Positions 36,801-49,900 of a stretch of DNA of 64,000 nucleotides are shown here, in pieces. How positions within the stretch are numbered: the stretch's first letter is position 1; every line of letters starts with the position of its first letter. The DNA is taken from assembly GCA_016801845.1 (NCBI GenBank), contig CM028925.1, forward strand, positions 4,972,501-5,036,500, read 5' to 3'. This stretch comes from Polydactylus sextarius. Lineage: Eukaryota > Chordata > Actinopteri > Polynemidae. Under the pieces are notes generated by a model. That model saw nothing but the letters and a program-made list of their open reading frames with translations, was not told the DNA's origin and searched no databases. The position numbers and the translations under genes were made by a program.

Positions 36801-39800
36801 ATTTTGTGAATATATGCTTACATAATGAATATGCTTAAGAGTGTTATTTTTTTTTCTTTCAGGATCTCCTCTTTTGTGTCAGCTTAACCTAAAATCCGAA
36901 CTAAAGAAAAAATTCCAGTATCTTTTTAAGGGGATTGCTAAAATGGGAACCCCTACCCTTCTGAACCAGATCTACACAGAGCTCTACATCACAGAGGGAG
37001 GGACTGGAGAGGTCAATGATGAACACGAGGTCAGATTGATTGAAACAGCATCCAGGAGACCAGATAGACCAGAGACAACCGTCAGACACGAAGACATCTT
37101 TAAAGCCTCATCTGAAATAGACCGAACAATCAGAACAGTGATGACAAAGGGAGTAGCTGGCATCGGGAAAACAGTCTTAACACAGAAGTTCACTCTGGAC
37201 TGGGCTGAAGACAAAGCAAACCAGGACATACAGTTCACATTTCCATTCACTTTCAGAGAGTTGAATGTGCTGAGGAAGAAAAAGTTCAGCTTGGTGGAAC
37301 TTATTCATCACTTTTTTACTGAAACCAGAGAAGCAGGACTCTGCAGGTTTGAACAGTTTCAGGTTGTGTTTATCTTTGATGGTCTGGACGAGTGTCGACT
37401 TCCTCTGGACTTTCACAACACTGAGACCCTGACTGATGTTACAGAGTCCACCTCAGTGGACGTGCTGCTGACAAACCTCATCAGGGGGAAACTGCTTCCT
37501 TCTGCTCACATCTGGATAACCACACGACCTGCAGCAGCCAATCAGATCCCTCCTGAGTGTGTTGACATGGTAACAGAGATCAGAGGATTTACTGACCCAC
37601 AGAAAGAGCAGTACTTCAGGAAGAAGTTCAGAGATGAGGAACAGGCCAACAAGATCATCTCCCACATCAAGACATCACGAAGCCTCCACATCATGTGCCA
37701 CATCCCAGTCTTCTGCTGGATCACTGCTACAGTTCTGGAGGATGTGTTGAAGACCAGAGAGGGAGGAGAGCTGCCCAAGACCCTGACTGAAATGTACATC
37801 CACTTCCTGGTGGTTCAGCTAAAACTGAAGACCATCAAGTATGATGGAGGAGCTGAGACAGATTCACACTGGAGTCCAGAGAACAAGAAGATGATTGAGT
37901 CTCTGGGAAAACTGGCTTTTGAGCAGCTGCAGAAAGGAAACCTGATCTTCTATGACTCAGACCTGACAGAGTGTGGCATCGATATCACAGCAGCATCAGT
38001 GTACTCAGGAGTCTTCACACAGATCTTCAAAGAGGAGAGAGGCCTGTACCAGGACAAGGTGTTCTGCTTCGTCCATCTGAGTGTTCAGGAGTTTCTGGCT
38101 GCTCTTCATGTCCATCTGACCTTCTTCAACTCTGGACTCAATCTGATGTCACAACAACAGTCAACCTCTCAGACGTCTGAAACAAGAGACAGATCTGCAG
38201 AGAAAGTCTACTACCAGAGTGCTGTGGATGAGGCCTTAAAGAGTCCAAATGGACACCTGGACTTGTTCCTCCGCTTCCTCCTGGGTCTTTCACTGGCAAC
38301 CAATCAAACTCTCCTACGAGGTTTGCTGACACAGACAGAAAGTAGCTCACAGACTAATGAGGAAACAGTCCAGTACATCAAGAAGAAGATTGAAGGCACT
38401 TCCTCTGTAGAGAGAAGCATCAACCTGTTCCACTGTCTGAATGAACTGAATGATCGTTCTCTGGTGGAGCAGATCCAACAGTCCCTGAGTTCAGGACGTC
38501 TCTCCACAGATGAATTGTCTCCTGCTCAGTGGTCAGCTCTGGTCTTCATCTTACTGTCCTCAGAAAAAGATCTGGACGTGTTTGACCTGAAGAAATACTC
38601 TGCTTCAGAGGAGGCTCTTCTGAGGCTGCTGCCAGTGATCAAAGCCTCTAACAAAGCTCTGTAAGTGTAGAAATAGTAGCATTTGTTTATCACTATCTAG
38701 ACAGTGTTGAAAAGACTATATTTTCAAGAGTCATTCTCATCTCTTCATTTTTCTCCCCATCTTTGGAGACTTGCACCTTTTCCATGTTTCATATAAACTA
38801 GTAATTTATTTTCATGAATGTATTTTTATGATCTTTTTGATACTTTCAAGCAGATAAATTTCTCCTTGGCGGGACAAATGAACTATATTCTATTCTTGTC
38901 TCTTCAGACTGAGTGGCTGTAATCTCTCAGAGAGAAGCTGTGAAGCTCTGTCCTCAGTCCTCAGATCCGAGTCATCTAGTCTGAGAGACCTGGACCTGAG
39001 TAACAATGATCTGCAGGACTCAGGAGTGAAGATTCTGTCTGCTGGACTAGAGAGTCCACAGTGTCAACTGAAAACTCTCAGGTCAGAACAAGTTTTAAAT
39101 TGTTGCAAATGACTGGATATATTTCTACAGTGAAATACAACAATATTAACCTTAAAGAGGCTATAAAACAACATGTTGCAGTGTTTTAAATCTTTAAATT
39201 ATTCAACCCCTTTTTTTATTCAGTGTTTTATTTTTTAGAGAATACATACCGTACATGTGGATGAGATATGAAAAACTTATGTACGTCCTGATGTAATGCG
39301 ATTAAGTTGATTACATGCTGAAGGGCTAAGACAAATTAATTTCAACAACATTCAGGCAGCACATCGACATTTGACTGTTTATCTGTGCATGAAGTCGCTG
39401 TGGCAGCATATCAAACAAAGTAGTCAATGTGACCCTCCTGGGGGGTCCCAAAGCGTTCTCAGGCCACATGTTTAATCTCTACTGCAGGGTCTACTACCAG
39501 GAGGATGTGCCCAGAAAATCAGAAATCCTGCATGTTGGAGGAATATTTTGGAGTGTGCAGTAAACCTCACCCCAGCAGAGAACCATAGCCTGCTAATTGG
39601 AGGTGCTGACACCTCCACTTCACACCCTGTTACAAAAGGCCCTAACATAAGTTTTTCCGGGGATGCTGAACAGTGTGACACCCCAACATTTTCCCCAAAA
39701 TGGGTACTATATAGACTTGTAGTCCACAGACACTGTCCCCAACCTCCATGCATAATTGAAGAAGCATGTCTCTGAAAAAATTGTGAAAAAAATAATCCGA

Positions 39801-41706
39801 AAATAATGTAACAGAGCTTTCAGCATCTCAATGATGGATCTCCTTCACTAGCTTAACATCCACCACTTGGGTAAGGTGACTTCTGATCTAACCTGCCACC
39901 AGATAACAATCAGTTGACAGCTCTGCTCCTCTTTTTACCTGCATGTCCAGTGCATAAAGCTGCAACACAGATGACAAGACCACTAAGTCAGTAATTGATC
40001 TTGCGCTTAAGGTGTTCAGGCGAGCCATTCCTACCAATCACCCCCCTCCAGGTTTCTCCATCACTTCCCACATGAGCACCAAAAGAACTATAAGTAAATG
40101 TGCAATAATTAATTTATGTTTGCACTTTGAGTGTATGTGTTAGCAAAGAGCATGTGGTAAATGTTGGTACATGTAGAATTAAATATAACATGATGTTTAA
40201 GGTATTTTCCTACAGCTGTCTCAAATACATTGTACCTGGACCAAAATGGATAAAACAAGGAAGAGAAAAGAAAAACAAATTTACCAAGTGTTGACATGGT
40301 TTATCTGTGTGTTGTTGTGTGTGTTCAGTCTGTCAGGTTGTCTGATCACAGAGGAAGGCTGTGCTTCTCTGGCCTCAGCTCTGAGATCCAACCCCTCACA
40401 TCTGAGAGACCTGGACCTGAACTACAATCATCCAGGAAATTCAGGAGTGAAGCTGCTGTTGGCTGGATTGGAGGTTTCTGACTGTAGAATGGACACACTC
40501 AGGTTGTGGAACATATTCTCTATCATAGTTGATGTCTATGATTAATACCTGTGACACACTAATAACATACCAACATTAATAATACCATCTATACCTCCCA
40601 GAAATAGAACGTTTATCCAAGGAATAAATAAAAGAGGCTTAAATCAGGTTGTTAGTCATGTTTCTAATTTATCAACCTCTCTGAGATCCTGCTCTTGTAA
40701 TTATCAGGACTTATCAGGAGATAGCAGGTCATAACTATGATACAGATACAGCTTTTAGTATACTGTAAAACTGAACTAAATAAAGCAATAATTGTGTTTT
40801 TGTTAAACATTTATAACATTTTGTTAAAGATTTTTTATAATTTCAAACTCTGTTTCTTGCCACTCAGACAAGAGCTACAGAAAAATAAGGACTTGATTTC
40901 CTTTTAATTTTGCTGAATGAGACGTTGCTGGTCTGACTGTCCTCTTCCTTTCAGGGTGGAGCCAGGTGGAGTCCAATGGTTGACATCAGGTCTGAGGAAG
41001 TGTAAGTGTGTTTTTGATTTTATTAATGAAAACAAATCAGCTTCAAACTGGCACATGACTCATTCAGATCACTGATGTCATGAGTCCTCATCATCAATCT
41101 GTCAATAACTGAACAGATGATAGATCAATAACTGCAGCTGGATTGTGTCTTGTTCTCTCATCAGATTCTTGTGAACTCACACTCGACACGAACACAGTGC
41201 ACAGAGAGATCAAGCTATCTGACAACAACAGGAGGGTGACATATGTGGAGGAGGATCAGCTATATCCTGATCATCCTGAGAGGTTTGATCACTGGCCTCA
41301 GCTGCTGTGTAGAGATGGTCTGACTGGTCGCTGTTACTGGGAGGTTGAGTGGAATGGAAGAGTTGATATATCAGTAAGTTACAGAGGAATCAGGAGGAAA
41401 GGAGACAGTAAAGACTGTGAGTTTGGATGGAATGATCAATCTTGGACTTTGTTTTGTTCTGATGTATTTGGTTACTCTGTTTGGCACAATAACAAATTAA
41501 CGCCTATCCCCTCCTCTTCCTCCTCGGACTCTCGTAGAGTAGCAGTGTATGTGGATCATCCTGCTGGCACTTTGTCCTTCTACAGAGTCTCTTCTGACTC
41601 ACTGATCCACTTTCACACTTTCAACACCACATTCACTGGACCTCTGTATCCTGGGTTTGGGTTTAGGTTCTGGCGTGACTCCTCATTGTCTTTGTGTTCA
41701 GTGTAG
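33540..41706 (+). CDS. NLRC3-like receptor NLR-A (FISNA-NACHT-LRR-B30.2)
   Basis: Cytosolic innate-immune receptor of the teleost NLR-B30.2 family; ligand unknown. Exons: 33540-33601, 34041-34145, 34483-34561, 34720-34832, 34962-35129, 35488-35598, 35687-35759, 35862-36090, 36863-38660, 38908-39081, 40329-40502, 40955-41001 and 41165-41706. They total 3,675 bases and 1,224 residues. Starts MDKCENKD. Residues about 20-212 hold four SC[VI]S-type peptide repeats. Residues 238-313 are charged and probably helical. FISNA lies near 320-395, Walker A GVAGIGKT at 410-417 and Walker B FIFDGLDE at about 483-490. Two 58-residue LRR units follow, then a PRY-SPRY domain from about 1046. Exon 34720-34832 is a hybrid of two exon types (see findings). 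The frame is open throughout. The intron 36091-36862 differs from those of NLR-B and NLR-C. Confidence 0.88.
33774..33800. repeat. Perfect 13-bp palindrome in NLR-A intron
   Basis: Arms ATTTTCAAGGGGG (33774-33786) and CCCCCTTGAAAAT (33788-33800) around a single T. It lies shortly before an (AC)n tract (about 33833-33882) in the intron after the first coding exon. Confidence 0.85.
34741..36090 (+). repeat. NLR-A copy of a 1.35-kb inverted duplication
   Basis: From the AAACCTGAAC point in exon 34720-34832 to the end of exon 35862-36090, exons and introns match NLR-C 56862-58203 in opposite orientation almost base for base. Within intron 35130-35487 I count about one substitution and one four-base indel over some 360 bases. 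The match stops abruptly at 36090. Confidence 0.9.
36225..36265. repeat. Perfect 19-bp inverted repeat in NLR-A intron
   Basis: CAGATGTCACTGTAACCTT (36225-36243) and its exact reverse complement (36247-36265) are separated by three A residues. It lies within the 36091-36862 intron that is unique to NLR-A among the three genes. Confidence 0.9.
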
Positions 41707-41820
41707 CAGAGAGAGTCTCCTCATATGAGTTCAAACCACCTCCTCAGACCACTTCACACGAGTAATGCATGGTGATCTTTCACCTTGCATGAATTTTCAC
41801 TTTGCCTCACATAAGAGTAT

Positions 41821-41823
41821 GAC

Positions 41824-41879
<56 letters not shown>

Positions 41880-41915
41880 GACTTTATTCTTCCCTAAAGG
41901 GAAATTAAGTTAAAA
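41821..41915. repeat. (GATA)n with teleost repeat tail
   Basis: About 14 GATA units run directly into GACTTTATTCTTCCCTAAAG and GGAAATT. I recognise this as the worn terminal part of a common dispersed fish repeat. It lies in the putative 3' UTR of NLR-A and has no counterpart in NLR-B. Confidence 0.7.
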
Positions 41916-42753
41916 AGTGTGCTGCATTGGTTCGTCTCTATAAAGTACAGAAGCTGTATTGTACAAGTCATGATAAACTTCCATTTCTATTCCTCTGTAA
42001 CATTTAAATGATCACAACACTGTACAGTGCAACCCAATGTAATGGAGAAAGCAAAGGATTGTATTCAATTCAATTAGTTTTGCCAGTATGCTTGAGATTA
42101 GTACAAACGTGTAAAAACTACTGCATCAGATATGACAAACAGGGCACTGGCAGACGCCCCCATGTTCACACTATGTCACTATCTCTCAGGTGCTACAAAA
42201 TGGTTGTTGTACTGTCTGTGTACTTTACAGCATCACAGCACGTTCTGCAAATTGCATTTTATTTGTCAAGTTGTCACTCTGCCTTGTAAAACCAGTGGGG
42301 TTGCCCAACACGTTCACTGACGTGTGTACGTTTATATTTTGTCCATTTGTTCCACGTCCGCCATTCTCAGAAAATGCAAGAATTTTTTTGTGACCTTGAA
42401 TTTTAAATATGTTTATTGTGTCCTGTATGCATTACCTGGAGCGGATTTGTGGCTACGCATGTTTTTTCTCTTGTCTTTCTATGTAAAGCACTGCCTCACT
42501 TGGCCTGAACTTTCTCTCTGTTAAACAGATGGTTCATTCTCACGTCTCTGTCTCTTGCACACATTTTCAGAGAATATTTATGAAATCACAATTTATTTTT
42601 TGATATTTGTCTAAACGATCCCTTGTAAACGCCTCCCTCTTCCAGTTATTTAAAGATGAAAGCTATGAATATTACAGGATATATATGTTTCTGTTGTTTT
42701 TTTTTTTTTTTTACTTTGTAAAGATTCTGACCATCATCCTCTTGTCTTTTCAC

Positions 42754-42759
42754 AATAAA
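42754..42759 (+). terminator. Polyadenylation signal of NLR-A
   Basis: AATAAA in a context (TTTTGTAAAGATTCTGACC-like upstream, TGTTTG downstream) that also surrounds the NLR-B signal at 50830. The two genes therefore share their 3' ends. NLR-A has about 0.8 kb of extra sequence between stop and signal. Confidence 0.65.
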
Positions 42760-43861
42760 ATCATTAATATGATTATCTGTGTTTGTCCAGTTGTGTTACA
42801 TGTGGCAAACTAAATATGTCTGACGACATGCTCCTGTAAAAAATTAAGTCTCCATTTTAATTACTCAACATGTTGCAGTTTGAATAAGCACTTAATGTAA
42901 AACTCTGAGACTTATCAGTGTCTTCTGTCATTTCAAATCCCTGCTTGTCCACACTTAGGTGACCTCAGTGATGTCATACCACTCCCAGTCACCTAATTAC
43001 TTATTCAGAAAAACAGCTGTTCCTCATCACCTATCACCTCCTTACATATGGACTATTCCTGCTTTACCCAGTCCTTCACACATGTATGAGCCAGTTTTAT
43101 TGTTCCATCTTTATCCCTTAGTCTCTATAGTTGGTGAACTGTTATTTGTCTCTGTAAGTGAATCTGAGACATGGTTGTCTTCTTGATGAGTTTAAGTGTG
43201 ATGATAGGTTAAATATTAATGATATTTAAGTCGTACAAAGGTGCAGCAGCCGATCTTTGAGCTGTGCTTGCAATCTCAGTTTCAGTGTCTCAGTGTGACA
43301 GCAGACACAGACGACGAAGAAGCAGAGGATCTCAGCTTATGGTTTTCAGACCTGATTCGGACAGCAGAGAACCAAAGAAGTTGAGTAAGTGGAACATTGA
43401 TTCATTCCAATCTGTGATATTTTCTCTTCGTCACAGACATGCTGCTTTTATTTGTTGTTGTGAGGACACAGAGAGACTTCAAATCAACAACTGAAAAGGC
43501 CAGCTGACAGTCTCTGTCCTAATGAGACACAGGTGAAATCACTCTGAGGACAAACAGTCTGTGTTTCTGTATCCATCGGGTATCACTGTCTACACCACAG
43601 CTCATCACTGTCTCTTTACCTTTAACCTGCAGCTTGATGTTGAGTGTGTCAATTGTTTTTGAATTAATGTCCAACAGAAAGTATAAAACAGAAGTTCTCA
43701 TTCCAGATCGGACCCAGATAGTGGACTGGACTTTGATAATCAAGTGGTTTTATAAGGGATCGGGGCTGATTTATATGATTAATTGTTATTGGAGTCCAGA
43801 GTCCAGTCCACCCACTTGGTGCTCAGTCCACAATAATCCTGTAAGATGGATTCATTGGTGA

Positions 43862-43901
<40 letters not shown>

Positions 43902-43995
43902 TATGTAAAGGTTCAGTTGATTCCCAGACTAATGATTTGTGTTTCTTTTCCAGGTGAAGGTAGAAATGTGGGTGAGCTGATGTGGATTTAACAGC

Positions 43996-46900
43996 ATGGA
44001 TCAGTGTGAGGACAGAGTGATGGGAACTCCTCCCTTTATCAAAGCTCAATGGTGAGATGAGGATCTCTAACTATCCATGACTCTTCTCCTATTCAGACCT
44101 CAGTGCTCATGTCACTGCAGCATCATTATTCATACTCAAAGCTGTGTATGTGTTCTGTTAAAGCTCAGAGCAGCAGCACACACCAGACTCTGCTGGACCT
44201 GGATTTCCAGTCGATCGGATGTAAGTTGTGACTATCACTCAGACTCTGGTTCTTATAGAAATGTGTCTGTATGTGGAACTTATCAGTCAACAACACTGAC
44301 TAATAAATTATAAATGTACTATACCACTATGGATACATATGTAAGACAGCTCTTTAAATACAGGACAGCTGTGATTCGGGGGAAATCAAACTTTATTTTT
44401 TTTAGGTTTGAATATCAATAGAATAAGACAAAAAAAAATCTTAATCTTAAATTTTATTCACAATGTTAAATCTTCTTGTGGTTTTGCTGTGACTGAAGAG
44501 TAAAGAGTGAATTTTCCCCTCTGGTCTTTGTCTACATGTACCAGGCTCCATCAGAGACCAGAGTCATCTGAACCAGGACCCTAAATCCACATGTTTGTCC
44601 TTAAATAGTCACCAGTCAATACCTGAACCTATTATGTTTCCAAATGGATCCCCCTGTCCTGGTCTGAGGTAAGCTGTTCAGTTCTCTGTGGTTGCAGAGG
44701 GTTTTACCACTTTTCTGTGTGTGTATATATACAAACTTGTATTGTTCATTAAAGCAGAATGGACCAGGAGAGCTCTGAGGCACCCAGTGCTCAGTCTATC
44801 CAGCAGCATCAAACACACCTGGACTCCATATTCAAGGTCTGTACATGTACAACAACTTATATCTGTTCTGTTCACCGTCATCTCCATGCTGCACTTTTTA
44901 CACCAGTGCACTGTCTGTCTGTCTGTCTGTCCAATATAGATTTAATGTTTGTCTTTATTTTTTCAGTTTGATTGTGTCATTTATGTAATCTTCTCCTCCA
45001 GCTGCTGAGGGAAAACATGGTCACCTTTATGGATAAGGAGCTGAAGAAGATCCAGAAGTTTCTGAGTTCAGATCACCCACAATGCTCAAAAAGTCAGAGA
45101 GAGGATGAGGAGGTGTTGGAGGGTGGAGATGAAGACCAGAGGAGGAGAAGGAGAGAGGCATTGGTGAAGATCACAGTGAACTTCCTGAGGAGTATGAGGC
45201 AGGAGGAGCTGGCTGATCGTCTGCAGAGCAGTAAGATTTAACATGATGGACAAATGAGACATTTACTAATGTCTCAGCATGTGAGAGCATAGATTTTTAT
45301 GACAAATAAAAATGTAGATTTCATATCTTGTTTTTGTTTTGTTTTTTTTCCATTTAGGACCTGTTGCTGTCTGTCGACATGAACTCAAATCTCACCTGAA
45401 GAAGAAATTCCAGTGTGTGTTTGAGGGAATCACTAAAGCGGGAAACCAAACACTTCTGAACCAGATCTACACAGAGCTCTACATCACAGAAGGAGGGACT
45501 GGAGAGGTCAACGATGAACACGAGGTCAGATTGATTGAAAGAACATGCAGGAAACCAGACAGACCAGAGACAACCATCAGACACGAAGACATCTTTAAAG
45601 CCTTACTTGGAAATTACCGACGAATCAGAACAGTGATGACAAAGGGAGTAGCTGGCATCGGGAAAACAGTCTTAACACAGAAGTTCACTCTGGACTGGGC
45701 TGAAGACAAAGCCAACCAGGACATACAGTTCACATTTCCATTCACTTTCAGAGAGTTGAATGTGCTGAGGAAGAAAAAGTTCAGCTTGGTTGAACTTATT
45801 CATCATTTCTTTACTGAAACCAAAGAAGCAGGACTCTGCAGATTTGAACAGTTTCAGGTTGTGTTTATCTTTGATGGTCTGAACGAGTGTCGACTTCCTC
45901 TGGACTTTCACAACACTGAGACCCTGACTGATGTTACAGAGTCCACCTCAGTGGACGTGCTGCTGACAAACCTCATCAGAGGGAAACTGCTTCCTTCTGC
46001 TCGCATCTGGATAACCACACGACCTGCAGCAGCCAATCAGATCCCTCCTGAGTGTGTTGACATGGTAACAGAGATCAGAGGATTCACTGACCCACAGAAA
46101 GAGCAGTACTTCATGAAGAAGTTCAGAGATGAGGAACAGGCCAACAAGATCATCTCCCACATCAAGACATCACGAAGCCTCCACATCATGTGCCACATCC
46201 CAGTCTTCTGCTGGATCACTGCTACAGTTCTGGAGGATGTGTTGAAGACCAGAGAGGGAGGAGAGCTGCCCAAGACCCTGACTGAGATGTACATCCACTT
46301 CTTGGTGGCTCAACTAAAACTGAAAAACATCAAGTATCATGGAGGAGCTGAGACAGATCCACACTGGAGTCCAGAGAACAAGAAGATGATTGAGTCTCTG
46401 GGAAAACTGGCTTTTGAGCAGCTGCAGAAAGGAAACCTGATCTTCTATGACTCAGACCTGACAGAGTGTGGCATCGATATCACAGCACCATCAGTGTACT
46501 CAGGAGTCTTCACACAGATCTTCAAAGAGGAGAGAGGCCTGTACCAGGACAAGGTGTTCTGCTTCGTCCATCTGAGTGTTCAGGAGTTTCTGGCTGCTCT
46601 TCATGTCCATCTGACCTTCTTCAACTCTGGACTCAATCTGATGTCACAACAACAGTCAACCTCTCAGACGTCTGAAACAAGAGACAGATCTGCAGAGAAA
46701 GTCTTCTACCAGAGTGCTGTGGATGAGGCCTTAAAGAGTCCAAATGGACACCTGGACTTGTTCCTCCGCTTCCTCCTGGGTTTTTCACTGGCGACCAATC
46801 AAGCTCTCCTACGAGGTTTGCTGACACAGACAAAAAGTGGCTCACAGACCAATGAGGAAACAGTCCAGTACATCAAGAAGAAGATTGAAGACACTTCCTC

Positions 46901-49900
46901 TGTAGAGAGAAGCATCAACCTGTTCCACTGTCTGAATGAACTGAATGATCTTTCTCTAGCTGAGCAGATCCAACAGTCCCTGAGTTCAGGACATCTCTCC
47001 ACAGATGAATTGTCTCCTGCTCAGTGGTCAGCTCTGGTCTTCATCTTACTGTCAGAAAAAGATCTGGACGTGTTTGACCTGAAGAAATACTCTGCTTCAG
47101 AGGAGGCTCTTCTGAGGCTGCTGCCAGTGATCAAAGCTTCTAACAAAGCTCTGTAAGTGAAGAGGTAGTTGCTTTTATTCCCATTATATAAAGACACAGT
47201 TATCGTTTCAACAGGAGAGAAAATAATTTAATTTCCTCATTCTCATCTCTTCAGACTGAGTGGCTGTAATCTCTCCGAGAGAAGCTGTGAAGCTCTGTCT
47301 TCAGTCCTTAGATCCCAGTCATCTAGTCTGAGACACCTGGACCTGAGTAACAACAATCTGCAGGACTCAGGAGTGAAGGTTCTGTCTGCTGGACTAGAGA
47401 GTCCACATTGTCAACTGAAAACTCTCAGGTCAGATCAAATTGTAATTTGTTTTGACTCATCAGACTGAATAACTATTAATGCTAATCAATAACCCTGATG
47501 TAAATTATTAAATGTTACTTTGTAATTACTGGTTGAATTATAGTAATCCACTACATTAGATCACACATAGTCCCCTCCAGCAGAAATATTTCTGGCCTTT
47601 CATCTGCTGGGATCACCGCTGTCCTCACTGGCCAGAGTTTGAGTATGGGCACAAAATGGACCACCTTAATGACACAATCTATAACAGAGAGACTACACAG
47701 TTTATCTTTTCCCATGGCTTCCAGGCCACCATCAATCTGCTCAATCTGTCACCACTGATATGGTGACACAAGGACACATTATCCAGGTCACAACTGCTCT
47801 GGTTGGTCAAGGATACCCACAACACCCTGACCACTTCCAACATGGGCTTCTTTCCCCTTAAAATCTCACCTATAAATACCAACTTCCCCTCTTCCTAGGC
47901 TTAGAGGAGGTCTCCTGCTATCTGTTAAAACCTTCTTTTTCTGATGCTGCTAAACCTGGGCTCAAGCATGAGCTTCCTAGCTTGCTGCTGATGGTCTGGC
48001 CTGGATCTTCGTGCTCTGGGGTGGTCTTCTTATAATGAACTCTAATCGTCAGCCCTACCCTAAATCTGCTGATGTCTTTGACTGGAGTTTTTTGTTAAAG
48101 TGTTTCTGCAATCTGCTGCTGTATTTGTCCTATAATAAAAGCAAAGCTAAAGTTCTTAACTCTTGTGACTTTACATCTGTTTTCACCTTTTGGTCATCTA
48201 TCAACAACACAAGGATGTGACTGAGATGGTAACATTTTATTGCTGGTTACCATTTAAATATACAGGTAATTCTGATCTAAAAGATTTAAAGTCCCAGAGT
48301 TAAAATGCAAGTCTTTTGTTTCCCTGTCATGTGTAGAGAACCTAACATCTTTCTTTTCTCCGGATGTTTTTTGAACAATAATTGCAACTTAACACTCATG
48401 TAATTTGTCCTTGTTCATTCTCATCTCTTCAGACTGAGCAGCTGTAACCTCTCAGAGAAAAGCTGTGAAACTCTGTCCTCAGTCCTCCAGTCCCAGTCCT
48501 CTAGTTTGCAAGATATTGACTTGAGTAACAACGACCTGCAGGACTCGGGGGTGAAGGTTCTGTTTGGACTGGAGAGCCCACGCTGTCAAATGGAGACTAT
48601 CAGGTCAGATCAAATTCTAATTTGTTTGGAAACCTTAAAAATATGAAATATGATTTTTGTAAATAACTAAATGCATCATAATAATCTCCAACATTTTAAA
48701 TATGTTTCAAACAGAGCAACTAGTCCTAAGACTAGATCACATATCACAATAACCTGAAGCTCCACAACTGTTACATTTAAACACAGAACTAACTTTTATC
48801 CAACTGATTTTTAGTCTTAATGTGTTTGGCACGGTGTTAAATACGGGTTCCTAAGTTCCTGTGAGCTGCGGTGAAAACTGAGATCTTTGTCTTCGATCCA
48901 GACTCATCAAAAAAAGGTATCGCAGTTTAATATTGATGTTATTTGTCCTCTTGTCCCTCCTCATCTGTTCAGGCTGAGTGGCTGTAACCTCTCAGAGAGA
49001 AGCTGTGAAGCTCTGTCCTCAGTTCTCAGCTTCGAGTCATCTAGCCTGAGACACCTGGACCTGAGTAACAACAATCTGCAGGACTCAGGAATGAAGGTTC
49101 TGTCTTGTGGACTAGAGAGTCCACACTGTCAACTGAAAACTCTCAGGTCAGATCAAGTTGTAATTTGTTTTTAATCGGACTGAATGACTATAAATGCTGA
49201 TCAATAACCTTGATGTAAATTATTAAATGTTACTTTGTAATTACTCCACACTGTGGACTGGACACTCACAGGTCTTTAGTTGTTGAATGTTTGATTCCAG
49301 TGATGGTGTTTAAGACATTTTGTAACTTGCATACATACATTGCAATCAACTCAAATTGGACCAGAATTAAAAATGTTTCCCATTTGTTGTTGTGTGTTCA
49401 GTCTGTCAGGTTGTCTGATCACAGAGGAAGGCTGTGCTTCTCTGGACTCGGCTCTGAGCTCCAACCCCTCACATCTGAGAGACCTGGACCTGAGCTACAA
49501 TCATCCAGGAGACTCAGGAGTGAAGCTGCTGTTGGCTAGACTGGAGGATCCACAATGGAGACTGGACACTCTCAGGTATGGAGAGGCTGCTGCAGACAAT
49601 GTGTGATAGATGAGGAAGAGCTGGAGACATGTTGTCTGTCATGGCTAATGACATATCTCTACAGAAATGCTTTGCATTCATAGGCTTTTTCTGTTCTGTT
49701 TCTGACTTCAGTGTGTTGGTATGACTCACTGTGTCATATTTAGGAGAAAAGATGTCATTGTGAATGACAGAATACAGATAATAAAAGAAAAGTAATGTCC
49801 ATGTAGGCTGAAAGAGACTTTGCTGGTCTGACTGTCCTCCTCTTTTCAGGGTGGAGCCAGGTGAAGTCCAATGGTTGACACCAGGTCTGAGGAAGTGTAA

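Larger units (their letters stand above)
41707..43995. other. NLR-A 3' UTR and NLR-B upstream region
   Basis: Contains the (GATA)n tract (41821-41880), the NLR-A polyadenylation signal and a (TA)n tract (43867-43899). A probable NLR-B leader exon may end at the GTAAGT near 43385, followed by an acceptor at 43952-43953 just before the NLR-B start. No other gene was recognised. Confidence 0.5.

Noticed and set aside
36984..38507. Antisense open frames over the NACHT exons, repeated in all three NLR genes
   Set aside because: They recur because the sense exon is conserved; they have no independent start, splice or domain support.
39472..39775. Open frames on both strands in the NLR-A LRR intron
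   Set aside because: Intron insert without a recognisable product; possibly an old repeat, not supported as a gene.
47679..47882. Minus-strand open frame in an NLR-B LRR intron
   Set aside because: No family similarity that I can name; probably a fragment of an inserted repeat.
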